From Borreliella lanei (GTDB taxonomy: Bacteria > Spirochaetota > Spirochaetia > Borreliales > Borreliaceae), in assembly GCF_014205895.1 (NCBI RefSeq), contig NZ_JACHFC010000002.1, forward strand, positions 157,089 to 221,088: 64,000 nucleotides of DNA, in the 5' to 3' direction. Of the stretch, positions 19,002 to 30,298 are shown piece after piece (positions within the stretch are counted from its first letter, which is position 1; the number at the start of each line of letters is the position of its first letter). Both the position numbers and the translations under genes were made by a program. The notes under the pieces were generated by a model. That model did not search any database and was not told the origin of the DNA. It was given only the letters and a program-made list of their open reading frames with translations.

Positions 19002-20426
19002 TCAAAGCTTATCCAATAACATAGAACATCTTCCTGAAGGAATAGGAAGAGTTTTTTCTTTTTTATTTAATATATTTATTGTAAAATAATAAAGTTTTTC
19101 AGATTCCATTTTTATTTCCCAGCCTCTTTTCCCTTTATTGCAAATTATTGTGGTTTGATTCTTTTTAAGAGATAGGCTTTCTATCCCCATAATCTCAAGA
19201 GTAGGTATGTTCCAATATACAGTTTTATCAGGCAAACTAATTGTAAGCCCAATAATATTTTCTATCATCAAGCTAATACTAAAAAGCGCAAGATAACAAA
19301 TAAGACCTTTCTCAGTATAAGTTTTTTTATTAGAATCAAAATATGCAGGTCCTTCTTGCATAGGTTTATAAGCTTCCCAAATGTGCCCTTTAATTTTATT
19401 AAAGGGCATTAAAGTGTCTAATATATAATATAAATGTCTTATAGTAAATTCTCTTGCAATATTTGCACGACCACAATATTCAAGGCCTTTGATCACAAAA
19501 AAATTCATATAAGTATAAACTGAACCATAATATCCATTACCATCCTCACTAAAACCTGGCTCACTAACAGAAAGTGTTGGAAAAGGATTTGGAGTCCCAA
19601 AATGCTTAGTACTTTTTAAATAAAAAATCATTCTTTCTATTCTGTCCTCACTGGGAATCTCGGAAAGCATTGGGAAAAAACCTACTATTGTCTTAATTTC
19701 AAGAATATTTTCATTAACATCAAGATCATAATAAAATCCATCTTTTTCGCTCCACATTAAAGAATTAATTTTGACCTTAAGGGAAAAAAATCGTTTTTTA
19801 TATTCAAGTGATAAATTTTTATCATTTAAAATGTCTGCCAATTTAGAAATACAATATGCACTATGAACTTGTAATGAATTAAAATCTATAGGATAGTATG
19901 CACCCGCTCTTGGAGAGTTTTTATAAAAAATTTTATTTACATCAATTGAATAAAGACCATTTTCCTTTAAAAATTTGCTCTCTATCCATTTATAATACTT
20001 ATCAAGAATTGGCAAAACTTCAGAAATTCTCTTTTTATTTCCTGTTTTATGATATAAGTTATATTCAGCCCACGCAAAAATAGGAAATCCAATATTCTCT
20101 TCATTCCCATCAAGCTCAATAATAGCATTGTTATTGCCATATCTAGCTCTGATTGCGCCAGATTCTTCCTGCAATTGATAAAATTTATCAATTGCAGATG
20201 TAGATGAATATTCCCCATTACTATAGACAAGAAAAAAGCTTGACATACAAGCTTGCATCTGATCTATATAATCGCAATTTTCCGAATAATAATTTTTATC
20301 TTTTTTACCCCTATCAGCAACTTTTTGTAAAACAACCTTATCTTGAATCCAAGATAAACTTTTATTATAAATATCAATAAAGTCTTGATCATAATAGTAA
20401 ATTTTGGGAAACATTTTTTTATTCAA
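19002..20426 (-). CDS. Clan GH-G glycoside hydrolase, GH63-like (often annotated as trehalase)
   Basis: The 474-residue cytoplasmic protein has an (alpha/alpha)6-barrel pattern. Visible marks are SSFFL near residue 60, YYPIDFNSLQVHSAY (about 177-191), DGFYYDL, FGTPNPFPT with GYYGSVYTYMN, and HIWEAYKPMQEGP near residue 350. These fit the GH63/mannosylglycerate-hydrolase side of the clan. The GH37 trehalase signatures (PGGRF..., QWDxPxGW) are not seen, so the substrate is open. The start is TTG with AGAGGA seven bases upstream; an ATG four codons later is too far from that site. It equals bb0381. Confidence 0.75.
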   Translation of the reverse strand: MNKKMFPKIYYYDQDFIDIYNKSLSWIQDKVVLQKVADRGKKDKNYYSENCDYIDQMQACMSSFFLVYSNGEYSSTSAIDKFYQLQEESGAIRARYGNNNAIIELDGNEENIGFPIFAWAEYNLYHKTGNKKRISEVLPILDKYYKWIESKFLKENGLYSIDVNKIFYKNSPRAGAYYPIDFNSLQVHSAYCISKLADILNDKNLSLEYKKRFFSLKVKINSLMWSEKDGFYYDLDVNENILEIKTIVGFFPMLSEIPSEDRIERMIFYLKSTKHFGTPNPFPTLSVSEPGFSEDGNGYYGSVYTYMNFFVIKGLEYCGRANIAREFTIRHLYYILDTLMPFNKIKGHIWEAYKPMQEGPAYFDSNKKTYTEKGLICYLALFSISLMIENIIGLTISLPDKTVYWNIPTLEIMGIESLSLKKNQTTIICNKGKRGWEIKMESEKLYYFTINILNKKEKTLPIPSGRCSMLLDKL

Positions 20427-20538
20427 TGCTAAATCCTCTAAAACGATAGAAATGTGCTTCTACTTATTATAACACAATAAATATAACATAATTAAAAAAT
20501 TAAAAACTGGAAAATTAAAATCTTTCTATTTCAAAAGT

Positions 20539-21564
20539 TTATAACTTTAATATTTGTTTTATAAAAATTTTATATCCCTCCTGATTACAAGGAACAATGA
20601 TCTCTTTATTGATTATTTTTCTCTCAAGAACTTTTATGTATTCAAATTCATTCGCATTAGATAACCCAACAACACCATCTCTTAATCCCATTTGAACAAC
20701 TTTTCCACCTTCCCAAACATTATTATTTTTAATACATTCGCTAGTAATCAAATACAATGCGTCCCCAACGTTTTTTATAACAGAAGTAATAAAATTTTTA
20801 GGAGCAAGATGTGACTGGTCTTGATCAGCTCCAATAACATAGTAACCATCGCCAAGTTTTTTTGCCGCTTCAATAACACCAACTCCAGCTAAACCAGCTG
20901 CAAAATGAATTACATCTATCCCTTTAGAATACATTTTACTGGCTATGACTCTACCAATATCAACATCTGAAAAAGAATTAGAATATTCACTTATAATCTG
21001 TATATCTTTATTAGCATACTTTGCACCAGCTTCATAACCATAGCGAAATGCATCTACTATATTTCCCTTCACTCCCCCTATAAAACCTATTTTGCCAGAA
21101 AAGCTTTTTTTAGCTGCAATATAGCCAGCCAAAAAAGCACCCTGCTCTACTCTGAAAACAACAGCAATCAAATTTTTAGGAATCTGAACATCATCGCCAT
21201 AAATAGGATCTATTATTCCATAGCTAATTTTTGGATTCTCTGATGAAACCGATAAAGATGCGTCCGTAAGCATGTACCCTACAAGCCAAATCAGGTCTGA
21301 ACCATTCGCTTTTAAATTATCAAGATCTGAAACATAACTAGAATAAACTCCAGAGACAGCACTTGAAAAAACCTTTTCAATACTTTCTGGAAAATCTTTT
21401 TTCAAGCGCAATAAAGCCTCATTAGCACTAGAATTAAAAGATTTATCATCAAGAATACCATCTACCAACATGGATATCTTAATTTTTCTTGAACCAGATT
21501 CCATTCCGTTTCTACTAAAGCAAGAAATCAACAAAATGCCGAATATAAAAATCGCAATCCTCAT
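20539..21564 (-). CDS. bmpB: Basic membrane lipoprotein B, nucleoside-binding family
   Basis: The 341-residue lipoprotein belongs to the Bmp/Med/PnrA family of periplasmic-binding folds, whose treponemal and borrelial members bind purine nucleosides. A signal peptide ends in LLISC, followed by the family blocks LVDG-x-x-[50 protein letters not shown] and GADQDQSHLAP. I place the start at ATG 21564 because GGAGAAG lies 9 bases upstream; the in-frame start 27 bases earlier has no site and would precede the signal peptide. It is 88 bases after bmpA. Confidence 0.94.
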   Translation of the reverse strand: MRIAIFIFGILLISCFSRNGMESGSRKIKISMLVDGILDDKSFNSSANEALLRLKKDFPESIEKVFSSAVSGVYSSYVSDLDNLKANGSDLIWLVGYMLTDASLSVSSENPKISYGIIDPIYGDDVQIPKNLIAVVFRVEQGAFLAGYIAAKKSFSGKIGFIGGVKGNIVDAFRYGYEAGAKYANKDIQIISEYSNSFSDVDIGRVIASKMYSKGIDVIHFAAGLAGVGVIEAAKKLGDGYYVIGADQDQSHLAPKNFITSVIKNVGDALYLITSECIKNNNVWEGGKVVQMGLRDGVVGLSNANEFEYIKVLERKIINKEIIVPCNQEGYKIFIKQILKL

Positions 21565-21652
21565 ATAGAAAACTTCTCCATTTTCAATCATTCAAACAAA
21601 ATCAATGTGTTTTTTTATACTTAAAAATAAAATATATAAATTGATTCTTTAT

Positions 21653-22672
21653 TCAAATAAATTCTTTAAGAAATTTTTCATAACTTTCTTTATTATACGG
21701 AACAATAATTTCTTTGTTGATTATTTTGCTAGAAAGACTATCAATTTCTTTTTCAAGTTCAAAGGGAATCATCTTAGGATTTCTTACAAACCCCACAACT
21801 CCTTCTTTAAGGCCATAATTTATTAATTTCCCACCTTCGAAAGCATTGGTTTTTAAATAGTTAGATGTAAAAATATTTAAAGATCTACCAATATCTTTAG
21901 TTGTAGATGTTATTACATTATTGGGAGCAAGATATGATTGATCCTCATCAACTCCAATAATATAATGACCAGAACCAAGTTCTTTTGCAACCTCAATAGC
22001 CCCAATTCCTCCAAGACCTGCAGCATGATGAATAATATCTATCTCATCAGAATACATTCTAGTAGCAACACTTCTACCAGCTTCAATGTCAGCAAAACTA
22101 CCAATATACTGAGCAAATATCTTTATATCTTTATTAGCATACTTAGCACCAGCCTCATACCCATACCTGAAAGCATCTACTATCTCACTTTCTATTCCCC
22201 CTAAAAATCCAATTTTACCTGTTTTAGAAAGTTTTGCAGCAATATAACCTGTTAGAAATGCGCCCTCTTGAGCTCTAAAGGTCATACCCACCAAATTTGC
22301 AGGAATAGGATCATTAGAATAAACAGGATCAATAATTGCATATTTCATCTCGGAATTTTGAAGAGAAGCAGCCTTGGCCACATCGCTAAATCTATACCCA
22401 ATAAGCCAAATTAAATCTGAGCCCGCATCCTTAAGCCCTTCAAGATCAGATAAATAAGAATTTGATGATGATTCTTTTAAAACAAGCTCAATCTTAAATT
22501 CCTCTTTAACTTTTTTTACGCCATTTAAAGCACTCTCATTAAAAGATTTATCATCAAAAGTTCCATCAATTATTAAAGATATCTTAGGAATTTCGCTCTC
22601 AAGACTACCCTTACCACTACAAGATAAAAAAATAATCCCCTCAAACAAAATCAACAACAATAATTTATTCAT
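21653..22672 (-). CDS. bmpA: Basic membrane lipoprotein A (P39), nucleoside-binding family
   Basis: BmpA/P39 is a well-known surface-exposed immunogen of Lyme Borrelia with reported laminin binding. The 339-residue precursor has the lipobox FLSC near residue 18. The mature chain carries [73 protein letters not shown] and [19 protein letters not shown] site precedes the ATG. It differs from B31 BmpA, as I remember it, by scattered substitutions. It lies between bmpC and bmpB on the same strand. Confidence 0.96.
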   Translation of the reverse strand: MNKLLLLILFEGIIFLSCSGKGSLESEIPKISLIIDGTFDDKSFNESALNGVKKVKEEFKIELVLKESSSNSYLSDLEGLKDAGSDLIWLIGYRFSDVAKAASLQNSEMKYAIIDPVYSNDPIPANLVGMTFRAQEGAFLTGYIAAKLSKTGKIGFLGGIESEIVDAFRYGYEAGAKYANKDIKIFAQYIGSFADIEAGRSVATRMYSDEIDIIHHAAGLGGIGAIEVAKELGSGHYIIGVDEDQSYLAPNNVITSTTKDIGRSLNIFTSNYLKTNAFEGGKLINYGLKEGVVGFVRNPKMIPFELEKEIDSLSSKIINKEIIVPYNKESYEKFLKEFI

Positions 22673-22713
22673 AAACCATTCCCCCTTTACAAATAAAGCT
22701 ATACCTAAGTAGT

Positions 22714-23775
22714 TTATAACTTTGATTTAAATAAATCAAATGCATATTCACTATCAGGAACAATAATTTCTCCACTTATTATTTTATTTTCTAGATCAAT
22801 AACTTCATCAACTAATCTATTATTTAAAATATCAGGATCTTTAACAATTTCTATTACTCCCTCCTTTAGCCCCCGATCAATAACAATCCCGCCTTTAAAA
22901 ACTCCACTATTAATATACTCTGAAGAAATAGAATAAATAACCTTTCCAATATCCTTAATTATTGAAGTAATAACATTTTGAGGTGCAATATATGATTGAT
23001 CTTGATTTAAACCAATAACATAATATTTGGGTCCAAGCTCCTTAGCAGCATCATAAACTCCAAGCCCAGTTATGCCAGCTATTGGAAAAATAACGCCTAC
23101 TTTATCCTCTTTATACATAAACCGAGCCATTTCTTTGCCTTTTTCTTTATCAAAAATAGAAGGTGCCTTTTTTGAAACTAGTCTTAATTTAGGATTAGCA
23201 TAAAAAATTCCAGCCTTAAAACCAAACTTAAAATCATTTAAATGCTCACTTATAGGACCTGTTAAAAATCCAATCTTTTCCTTTCTGCTCATCTTAGCAG
23301 CAATATACCCAGCTAAAAATGCAGCCTCTTCATTTCTGAACTTGATGGCCAAAGAATTCTTAGGAACTTGAATATCTCCATAATCAAAAGCATCTATAAT
23401 TCCATAAAAAATATCTGGACGTTCATGCGAAAGCTTCACTGACAAACCAGAAAATTTGTATCCAGCCAACCAAAAAAGATTTAAAGGATTTTTTTGAATC
23501 TCATGAGCATCCTCTGTCATTGCCTCATCAACAGTAAGAAGTCTTTTGCCCGCAATAGGATAAGGCCTTAAAGATTTAGTTATAAGTTTTATTCCAAAAT
23601 CATCCCTAAGTTTTACAACACCATCATGAACACTTTGATTATAGCCTTTATCATAAAAACTACCATTAGCTAAAACACCTATAACAACTTTGTCAGATTT
23701 AATAGACTTTTTATTAGATTTAAAACAAGCAAATACCAATAAAGATAAAGTAATAAAAATAAACCTTTTAAACAA
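22714..23775 (-). CDS. bmpC: Basic membrane lipoprotein C, nucleoside-binding family
   Basis: The 353-residue paralog starts at TTG 23775, with AGGAGAGG about eight bases upstream. The signal peptide ends VFACF. It is the most divergent of the four: a longer segment with [13 protein letters not shown] follows the first lobe, the DDKSFN-type ligand block reads FYDKGYNQS, and the later blocks read [35 protein letters not shown] and [12 protein letters not shown]. The ligand may therefore differ from the siblings. It is preceded by a 320-bp gap and probably has its own promoter. Confidence 0.94.
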   Translation of the reverse strand: MFKRFIFITLSLLVFACFKSNKKSIKSDKVVIGVLANGSFYDKGYNQSVHDGVVKLRDDFGIKLITKSLRPYPIAGKRLLTVDEAMTEDAHEIQKNPLNLFWLAGYKFSGLSVKLSHERPDIFYGIIDAFDYGDIQVPKNSLAIKFRNEEAAFLAGYIAAKMSRKEKIGFLTGPISEHLNDFKFGFKAGIFYANPKLRLVSKKAPSIFDKEKGKEMARFMYKEDKVGVIFPIAGITGLGVYDAAKELGPKYYVIGLNQDQSYIAPQNVITSIIKDIGKVIYSISSEYINSGVFKGGIVIDRGLKEGVIEIVKDPDILNNRLVDEVIDLENKIISGEIIVPDSEYAFDLFKSKL

Positions 23776-24095
23776 AATTAATCCTCTCCTTATAAAATTT
23801 ATTTAAAAAATTTAGAATTTCTTAAAAATTTAAATACTAACTTTATTTTACTAACAAGTAGTATTCTTTATTTATAAAATAAAAATTTCAATACACCCTT
23901 TTAAAAAAATACTTCTAGCATTAATAAAAACACGGTAGTAGGAAAAATAATTTTTCCTACATCACCATAATATCCAAATTTAAACCCTTTTTCAAGATTA
24001 ATTTAAATTAAAACTTACAATAATAAAAAAACTATCTAAAATATCTTTAAAAAAACCAAAAAGATTTTTCACAATCCAACTCAATAAAAATCAAG
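23776..24095. other. Intergenic gap between bmpD and bmpC
   Basis: This 320-bp stretch is about 80 percent A/T with no credible reading frame. It contains the hairpin listed at 23938-23960 and should hold the bmpC promoter on the minus strand, for which no single hexamer pair stands out. Nothing else is recognisable. Confidence 0.6.
23938..23960 (-). terminator. Probable terminator downstream of bmpD
   Basis: Arms GTAGGAAAAA (23938-23947) and TTTTTCCTAC (23951-23960) are perfectly complementary with a 3-base loop. On the minus strand the hairpin is followed after a few bases by a T-rich run. It could end or attenuate the rpsG/bmpD transcript ahead of bmpC. Confidence 0.5.
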
Positions 24096-25121
24096 TTAAT
24101 TTTCCATTTGCAAAACAAAGTTATCATAAGACACCTTGTCATAAGGCGCTTTTATTATACCATTCATTATACTTTGCCTAATTTTTAATGATTTGTTATA
24201 AATCTCAGAATAATTTGATTTTAAGTTTTCATTTAAAACCAAACCAAGCCCATCTTCTTTAAGCCCAAAAAATATGGTTTTGCCCCCATCCAAAACTCCA
24301 GTTTCTAAATACTTTTTTGTTAAACTATACATCAATGAATCAACTTTCTTTACAGCAGAAACAATAACATTATCAGGAGCAAGATATGATTGATCCTGAT
24401 CGACTCCAATAATATAATGATCGGGCCCTAACTCTTTTGCTGCCTCAATTACCCCTATACCAGAAAGTCCTGCAGCTGAAAATATGATATCAATCCCATC
24501 TCGATACATATTAGATGCTGTTGAGCGACCAAGTCCAAAATCTCCAAATGTACCAACATATTGAGAAACCACTTCAATATTAGAGTTTGCATACTTAGCG
24601 CCAGCTTCATATCCGTACATAAAAGATTCTAAAACTTTTCCTCTCACCCCTCCAACAAATCCGATCTTACCGGTTTTAGAAGCTTTTGACGCAAAGTATC
24701 CTGCTAAAAAAGCCACCTCTTCGGATCTAAAACTAATATTAAGAAGATTTTTGGGTATTTGAATATCATCATAAACTCCTTCTATGATTGCATAATTAAC
24801 AGAAACATTCTCGTTAGCTCTTTGAAAAAGAATGTCTGACAATCTAAACCCAACTCCCCAAATCAAATTTGAATTACCATCTTCTAAGTTTGCAATATCT
24901 CCTAAATAAGAATTACCTGTAGATGCTTTTTCAATTATATTTATATTTAAATCTGCCTTTAATCTTCTTATAGCCTTAGAAGAACTTTCATTAAATCCTT
25001 TATCATCAAAAGTGCCATCAACTATAAGTGAAACTGTTTTTGCCCCCGAATTACCATTATCAGAGCCAGAACAAGCAACAATAAATAAAAAAATCAAAAA
25101 ATAATAAACTTTTTTTAGCAC
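24096..25121 (-). CDS. bmpD: Basic membrane lipoprotein D, nucleoside-binding family
   Basis: BmpD is the member of this family with reported purine-nucleoside binding. The 341-residue precursor has the lipobox IVAC near residue 17, then [76 protein letters not shown] and [13 protein letters not shown] chose GTG 25121 because AAGGAGG lies 7 bases upstream and the signal peptide starts there; an ATG 48 bases upstream would add a hydrophilic extension. It is separated from rpsG by a strong hairpin. Confidence 0.95.
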   Translation of the reverse strand: MLKKVYYFLIFLFIVACSGSDNGNSGAKTVSLIVDGTFDDKGFNESSSKAIRRLKADLNINIIEKASTGNSYLGDIANLEDGNSNLIWGVGFRLSDILFQRANENVSVNYAIIEGVYDDIQIPKNLLNISFRSEEVAFLAGYFASKASKTGKIGFVGGVRGKVLESFMYGYEAGAKYANSNIEVVSQYVGTFGDFGLGRSTASNMYRDGIDIIFSAAGLSGIGVIEAAKELGPDHYIIGVDQDQSYLAPDNVIVSAVKKVDSLMYSLTKKYLETGVLDGGKTIFFGLKEDGLGLVLNENLKSNYSEIYNKSLKIRQSIMNGIIKAPYDKVSYDNFVLQMEN

Positions 25122-25182
25122 AAAAATATCCTCCTTACTTTTAATAAAAAAATAGTTCTTATAATACACAGCATATAAACAA

Positions 25183-25211
25183 AAAAAGACACCTTAAAAA
25201 GGTGTCTTTTT
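25183..25211 (-). terminator. Terminator at the end of rpsG
   Basis: Arms of 13 bases (25183-25195 and 25199-25211) are perfectly complementary with a GACACC/GGTGTC core and a 3-base loop, flanked by A and T runs. The rpsG stop codon lies at its edge. It should end most transcripts of the ribosomal/RNA polymerase operon before bmpD. Confidence 0.8.
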
Positions 25212-25683
25212 ACCATCTATAATGAGTAAAAGCTTTATTTGCTTCAGCCATTCTATGAGTATCTTCTTTCTTCTTAAAAGCAGCTCCAGTGGAATTATAT
25301 GCATTTAAAAGTTCGTTTGACAACTTTTCCTTCATAGACCTACCACTAGACTTCCTGGCAGCAAAAATAATCCACTTCATAGCCAAAGCTTCTCTTCTCT
25401 CTTCTCTAACTTCAACAGGAACTTGATATGTAGCACCACCCACCCTTCTGCTTCTTACTTCTACTAGAGGCTTAATATTATCTAAAGCTTTATAAAAAAC
25501 AGCCATCTTGTCGCTTTCTTCAAGTTTATCAGCAAGTAAATCGATTGAACTATAAAGTATATTCTCGCTTATTGATTTTTTTCCATCATACATCATTCTG
25601 TTTGCAAACTTTGCAACAATTCTAGAATTATACCTGGTATCAACAAAAACTTTTTTTTTGATTTTTTTATTTTTTCTTGACAT
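25210..25683 (-). CDS. rpsG: 30S ribosomal protein S7
   Basis: S7 nucleates assembly of the 30S head and contacts tRNA in the E site. The 157-residue protein shows [42 protein letters not shown] and the [17 protein letters not shown] helix, with the usual length. It follows rpsL by 24 bases. Confidence 0.97.
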   Translation of the reverse strand: MSRKNKKIKKKVFVDTRYNSRIVAKFANRMMYDGKKSISENILYSSIDLLADKLEESDKMAVFYKALDNIKPLVEVRSRRVGGATYQVPVEVREERREALAMKWIIFAARKSSGRSMKEKLSNELLNAYNSTGAAFKKKEDTHRMAEANKAFTHYRW

Positions 25684-25707
25684 ATTGAATATTAACCCAC
25701 CTTTCAG

Positions 25708-26082
25708 TTAAGCTTTAGGCTTTTTTGTTCCATACTTAGATCTACCCTTTTTTCTATTATTAACACCAAGAGTATCCTTAGCTCCTCTAACAATATGGTA
25801 TCTTACTCCAGGCAAATCTTTAACTCGACCACCTCTAATTAGAACAACAGAGTGTTCTTGTAAATTATGACCAATTCCTGGAATATATGCTGTTACTTCA
25901 AATCCATTTGAAAGTCTAACACGTGCTACTTTTCTTAAAGCTGAATTAGGCTTTTTGGGAGTTACGGTCATTACACGTGTACAAATTCCTCTTCTTTGAG
26001 GACAATTTTGAAGCGCAGGAGATGCGGTCTTCTCCGTTTGACTTTTTCTAGGCTTTCTAATTAACTGATTAATTGTAGGCAT
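25708..26082 (-). CDS. rpsL: 30S ribosomal protein S12
   Basis: S12 sits at the decoding centre. The 124-residue protein has the conserved [15 protein letters not shown] and [14 protein letters not shown] segments; both lysines linked to streptomycin sensitivity (in PKKPNS and RVKDLPG) are the wild-type residues. It lies 67 bases after rpoC and before rpsG. Confidence 0.97.
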   Translation of the reverse strand: MPTINQLIRKPRKSQTEKTASPALQNCPQRRGICTRVMTVTPKKPNSALRKVARVRLSNGFEVTAYIPGIGHNLQEHSVVLIRGGRVKDLPGVRYHIVRGAKDTLGVNNRKKGRSKYGTKKPKA

Positions 26083-26149
26083 TTATCAACGCTCTCCTTT
26101 TCTTGAAACTATTAATAAAATGGTAGCAAATATATCACTTATTTTCAAG

Positions 26150-29100
26150 TTAAACTTCAGAATCGATATTTTCACTAACTTTAATTTTTTTATAAAGCCC
26201 CATACCAGTTCCAGTAGGAATTAAATGTCCAATTACAACATTTTCTTTCAATCCTCTAAGATCATCTATTTTTCCAGCAATTGAAGCATCTGTTAATACT
26301 TTTGTTGTTTCCTGGAAAGAAGCTGCAGAAATAAAAGAATCTATATTAAGAGACGTCTTAGTCACTCCTATAAGAATTGGACTTGCTATTGCTGGCTCAC
26401 CACCTTGTTCTATTACTTTTCTATTTTGCTCATAAAAAGTGTGCTTATCTACCTTTTGTCCATAAACAAAATTAGTATCACCAACTGCAACAATTTTAAC
26501 TTTTTTCATCATTTGCTTGATTATCACACCAATATGTTTATCATTAATGCTAACACCCTGTTTTCGATAAACATCCTGAATTTCTGCCAATAAAAATTCT
26601 TGTAAACTAATCCCACCTAAAATTTCAAGCACATCATGAGGATTAATTCTACCATCACAAAGCATATCTCCTGCTTTAACAACATCTCCATCTCTAACTA
26701 AAAGATGTTTTCCGGCTGGAATATAATGTTTATGTTCAACCCCATACTCATCTAAAATATTAATAAGTCTTTTACCTTTTTGAATTGATTTAAATTGCAC
26801 AATTCCACTTACTTTAGCCATTTCAGTTAAATTCTTAGGAATTCTTGTTTCAAAAAGATCATTAACACGAGGCAATCCACCTGTAATATCTTGAGTTTTT
26901 TCAGAACCTTTAGAAAGTTTCGCAATAACATCTCCTATGTTAATATTCTGACCATCTTCAACTTGAAGATAAGCATCACCTGGCAATACATAAGATGCAA
27001 CCTCCATACCACTACTATCAATAATAAAAATTCTGGGATCAAGAGATTCAAAAACATTATCTGTAATTCTTTTTTCAACATTGCCTGTTTCAGTATTTAT
27101 CTCCTCTTTAAGAGTGGTTCCTAAAATAATATCTTTAAATTTAATTTTACCCTCAACTTCTGCAATAATAGGCTCTGCAAATGGATCAAATGTACCAATA
27201 ACTTTGCCCGATTCAACATAATCACCAACCTCTATTTCAAGCTTTGTTCCAGCTTTCAAAGCAACTTCTTGCTCTTCTGATACTATGAAAAAATTATCGT
27301 CTCTTAATTTAACATAACCAATATAAGAAGAGAGAATCTCTACACCCTTTTTATCAACAAATAAAGGAATTCCTTTTATTACTCTTTGAGAATCTAAAAC
27401 TTTAATCTCTTTTATATTCTTAATTTTTTCCTCATAAAAAACATTGATTATTTTTAAAGTTCCTTTTCTTGTGAAAAGAATTCCATTGTCGACTCTAACA
27501 TTAAAACCTTCTATGCTATTAAGTATAAAGGCATTCTTTAAGGATATTTTATCATCCTCACTACCAGCCTGAGCAACTCCACCAATATGAAAAGTTCTCA
27601 TGGTTAATTGAGTACCCGGTTGACCTATGGATTGAGCAGCAATTATTCCTACAGCCTCACCAATGTTAACAGGTTTGTTCTTAGAAAAATCTCTACCATA
27701 ACATTTTTGACAAACACCGTGCTCAGCCTCACATGTTAAAACAGACCTAATCACAAGTTTTTCAATACCAATTTTCTCTAATAACTCTATTTTAGCTTCT
27801 GAGATTTCTTCATTTGCATCTAAAACAATCTCGCCAGTAATTGGATTTTTTATTCTTTCAATAGAATAACTCCCAACAGCTTTTTCTTTCAAAGATTCTA
27901 ATATTTCTTCTCCATTTTTTACAGTCTCAACTTTTATTCCGTTTATAGTTCCACAATCTTCTATTCTAACAACAACATCTTGAGCAATGTCTACCAATCT
28001 TCGAGTTAAATATCCAGCATCGGCGGTCTTAAGAGCAGTATCTGCTAGACCCTTTCTTGCTCCATTTGTAGATATAAAAAACTCTATCACAGAAAGACCT
28101 TCTTTAAAGTTAGAAATAATTGGAAGCTCAATAATATCCCCAGAAGTTTTTGCCATTAATCCCCTCATGCCAGCAAGTTGTCTTATTTGATTTCTACTGC
28201 CCCTAGCACCAGAATCTGCCATCATGTATATAACATTAAATCCATCTCTATCTCTCTTTAGAATTTCCATCATCTTATTAGTAAGCTCTTCATTGGTCTT
28301 TAACCAAACAGAAACTACATTATTATATCGTTCTTCACCAGTAATAACACCTTTGGCATAATCATTTTGAATTTTAGCAATTTCTTTATTAGCCCTTTCT
28401 ACATAAGTTCTTTTTTCATCAGGAACAATAATATCGCTCATGCTAATTGTGCACCCAAACTTAGTGGCATACCTAAAGCCAAGCTCCTTGATGATGTCAA
28501 GCATTTCAATTACGGTAGAAGAACCATGAACTACATAAACTTTTGATATTAAAATTTGTAGCTCCAAATCACTAAGAGTTTTATTTACAAATTCAATTCC
28601 CTTGGGCAAAGCCTCATTAAATATAACCCTACCAGCTGTGGTTTTTTTGTATTCGCCATCAATTTTTACATAAATAGAAGCATTGTAATCTAGACTCCTA
28701 TTATTTATGGCAAGAATAACATTGCTAAAGTTTAAAAACTTTTTACCTTCTCCAACAACATTCTTTTTTTCCATAGTTAAATAATATAGGCCCAAAACAA
28801 TATCTTGGGATGGAAAAACAATAGGGTGCCCATTGGCAGGATTTAAAAGATTATTTGTTGAAAGCATTAAAGCCCAACTTTCAGCTTGTGCTGCTGGAGT
28901 AAGAGGAACATGTACTGCCATTTGATCGCCATCAAAATCGGCATTATATGCATGACAAACAAGGGGATGTAATTTTATTGCTTTACCCTCAACTAACACA
29001 GGTTCAAAAGCTTGAATCCCAAGTCTATGAAGAGTGGGCGCCCTATTTAAAAGAATGGGATGCTCTTTAATAACAAGATCTAAAATTTGCCACACCTCGT

Positions 29101-30283
29101 CAACTTCTTGCTCTATTAAATTCTTTGCTCTTTTGATATTAAAAACAGCTTCACTTTCAATCAGCCTCCTTATCACAAAAGGCTTAAAAAGCTCAAGGGC
29201 CATCTTTGCAGGCAATCCACATTGATGTAGCTTCAGCTCAGGTCCAACAACAATAACAGAACGACCAGAATAATCTACTCTTTTACCAAGAAGATTTTGT
29301 CTAAACCTTCCCTGCTTACCTTTTAATGCATCGGAAAGCGACTTTAGAGGCCTACTAGATGAGCCTTTGACAACCTTTCTTTTATGAGAATTGTCAAAAA
29401 GAGAGTCTACTGATTCTTGAAGCATTCTTTTTTCGTTTCTCACAATAATCTCTGGCGCATTAAGAAGAAGCAATTTTCTTAAACGATTATTTCTATTTAT
29501 AACTCTTCTGTAAAGATCATTAAGATCAGATGTTGCAAAACGCCCTCCATCAAGCTGAACCATTGGCCTAATCTCTGGAGGAATAACAGGAAGAACCTCC
29601 ATAATCATCCATTCTGGCTTATTGCCAGAAATTTTAAAATTCTCAATAATTTCAAGACGTCTTAAGAGCTTCTTATCAGTTTTATCATCTTTATCTATCA
29701 TTTGAATCCTAAGCTTAGATGAAAGCTCATCAAGATCAAGATTTTCAAGAAGAGTTTTAATAGCTTCAGCTCCCATTGAAGCATTAAAAGACATGCCATA
29801 TCGCTCTCTAGCCTCTATGTACTCATCTTCATTTAAAAGCTGCATTTTTTTAAGATCAGTATCGCCCGGCTCAATTACCACATATTTTTCATAATAAAGA
29901 ATAGAATTTAAACTAGATGCCGTAATATCAAGCAAAAGCCCAATCCTAGAGGGTATATATTTGTAATACCAAATATGGGCAACTGGAGCTGCTAGCTCAA
30001 TATGACCCATTCTTTCACGTCTAACCTTAAAATGAGTAACCTCTACATTACAACGATCACAAATAATACCTTTATATCTAACCGATTTAAATTTACCGCA
30101 ATAACATTCCCATTCCTTTGTAGTACCAAAAATCCTTTCACAAAAAAGCCCATCCTTTTCGGGTCTTAAAGTTCTATAATTAATAGTCTCGGACTTTTTA
30201 ACCTCCCCATAAGACCAATTTCTAATTTGGTCAGGAGATGCTATTTTAATTTTTATTCTTTCAAAATCTTTTATCTCTTTCAT
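26150..30283 (-). CDS. rpoC: DNA-directed RNA polymerase subunit beta'
   Basis: This is the 1377-residue catalytic subunit. It has the N-terminal zinc site (CYCGK ... CDRC, about 60-78), the Mg2+-binding [12 protein letters not shown] (about 446-457), the trigger-loop/bridge-helix regions ([26 protein letters not shown]) and the second zinc site [13 protein letters not shown]. Length and order match bacterial RpoC. It starts 15 bases after rpoB. Confidence 0.98.
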   Translation of the reverse strand: MKEIKDFERIKIKIASPDQIRNWSYGEVKKSETINYRTLRPEKDGLFCERIFGTTKEWECYCGKFKSVRYKGIICDRCNVEVTHFKVRRERMGHIELAAPVAHIWYYKYIPSRIGLLLDITASSLNSILYYEKYVVIEPGDTDLKKMQLLNEDEYIEARERYGMSFNASMGAEAIKTLLENLDLDELSSKLRIQMIDKDDKTDKKLLRRLEIIENFKISGNKPEWMIMEVLPVIPPEIRPMVQLDGGRFATSDLNDLYRRVINRNNRLRKLLLLNAPEIIVRNEKRMLQESVDSLFDNSHKRKVVKGSSSRPLKSLSDALKGKQGRFRQNLLGKRVDYSGRSVIVVGPELKLHQCGLPAKMALELFKPFVIRRLIESEAVFNIKRAKNLIEQEVDEVWQILDLVIKEHPILLNRAPTLHRLGIQAFEPVLVEGKAIKLHPLVCHAYNADFDGDQMAVHVPLTPAAQAESWALMLSTNNLLNPANGHPIVFPSQDIVLGLYYLTMEKKNVVGEGKKFLNFSNVILAINNRSLDYNASIYVKIDGEYKKTTAGRVIFNEALPKGIEFVNKTLSDLELQILISKVYVVHGSSTVIEMLDIIKELGFRYATKFGCTISMSDIIVPDEKRTYVERANKEIAKIQNDYAKGVITGEERYNNVVSVWLKTNEELTNKMMEILKRDRDGFNVIYMMADSGARGSRNQIRQLAGMRGLMAKTSGDIIELPIISNFKEGLSVIEFFISTNGARKGLADTALKTADAGYLTRRLVDIAQDVVVRIEDCGTINGIKVETVKNGEEILESLKEKAVGSYSIERIKNPITGEIVLDANEEISEAKIELLEKIGIEKLVIRSVLTCEAEHGVCQKCYGRDFSKNKPVNIGEAVGIIAAQSIGQPGTQLTMRTFHIGGVAQAGSEDDKISLKNAFILNSIEGFNVRVDNGILFTRKGTLKIINVFYEEKIKNIKEIKVLDSQRVIKGIPLFVDKKGVEILSSYIGYVKLRDDNFFIVSEEQEVALKAGTKLEIEVGDYVESGKVIGTFDPFAEPIIAEVEGKIKFKDIILGTTLKEEINTETGNVEKRITDNVFESLDPRIFIIDSSGMEVASYVLPGDAYLQVEDGQNINIGDVIAKLSKGSEKTQDITGGLPRVNDLFETRIPKNLTEMAKVSGIVQFKSIQKGKRLINILDEYGVEHKHYIPAGKHLLVRDGDVVKAGDMLCDGRINPHDVLEILGGISLQEFLLAEIQDVYRKQGVSINDKHIGVIIKQMMKKVKIVAVGDTNFVYGQKVDKHTFYEQNRKVIEQGGEPAIASPILIGVTKTSLNIDSFISAASFQETTKVLTDASIAGKIDDLRGLKENVVIGHLIPTGTGMGLYKKIKVSENIDSEV

Positions 30284-30298
30284 AAAAACTCCAAAAAC

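Noticed and set aside
23776..24095. Possible small gene or RNA between bmpD and bmpC
   Set aside because: No frame with a ribosome site and no structure besides one short hairpin that fits a terminator.
20539..25121. bmp repeats as a mobile or recently inserted element
   Set aside because: No terminal repeats, transposase or target duplication; divergence among the four copies fits old tandem duplication.
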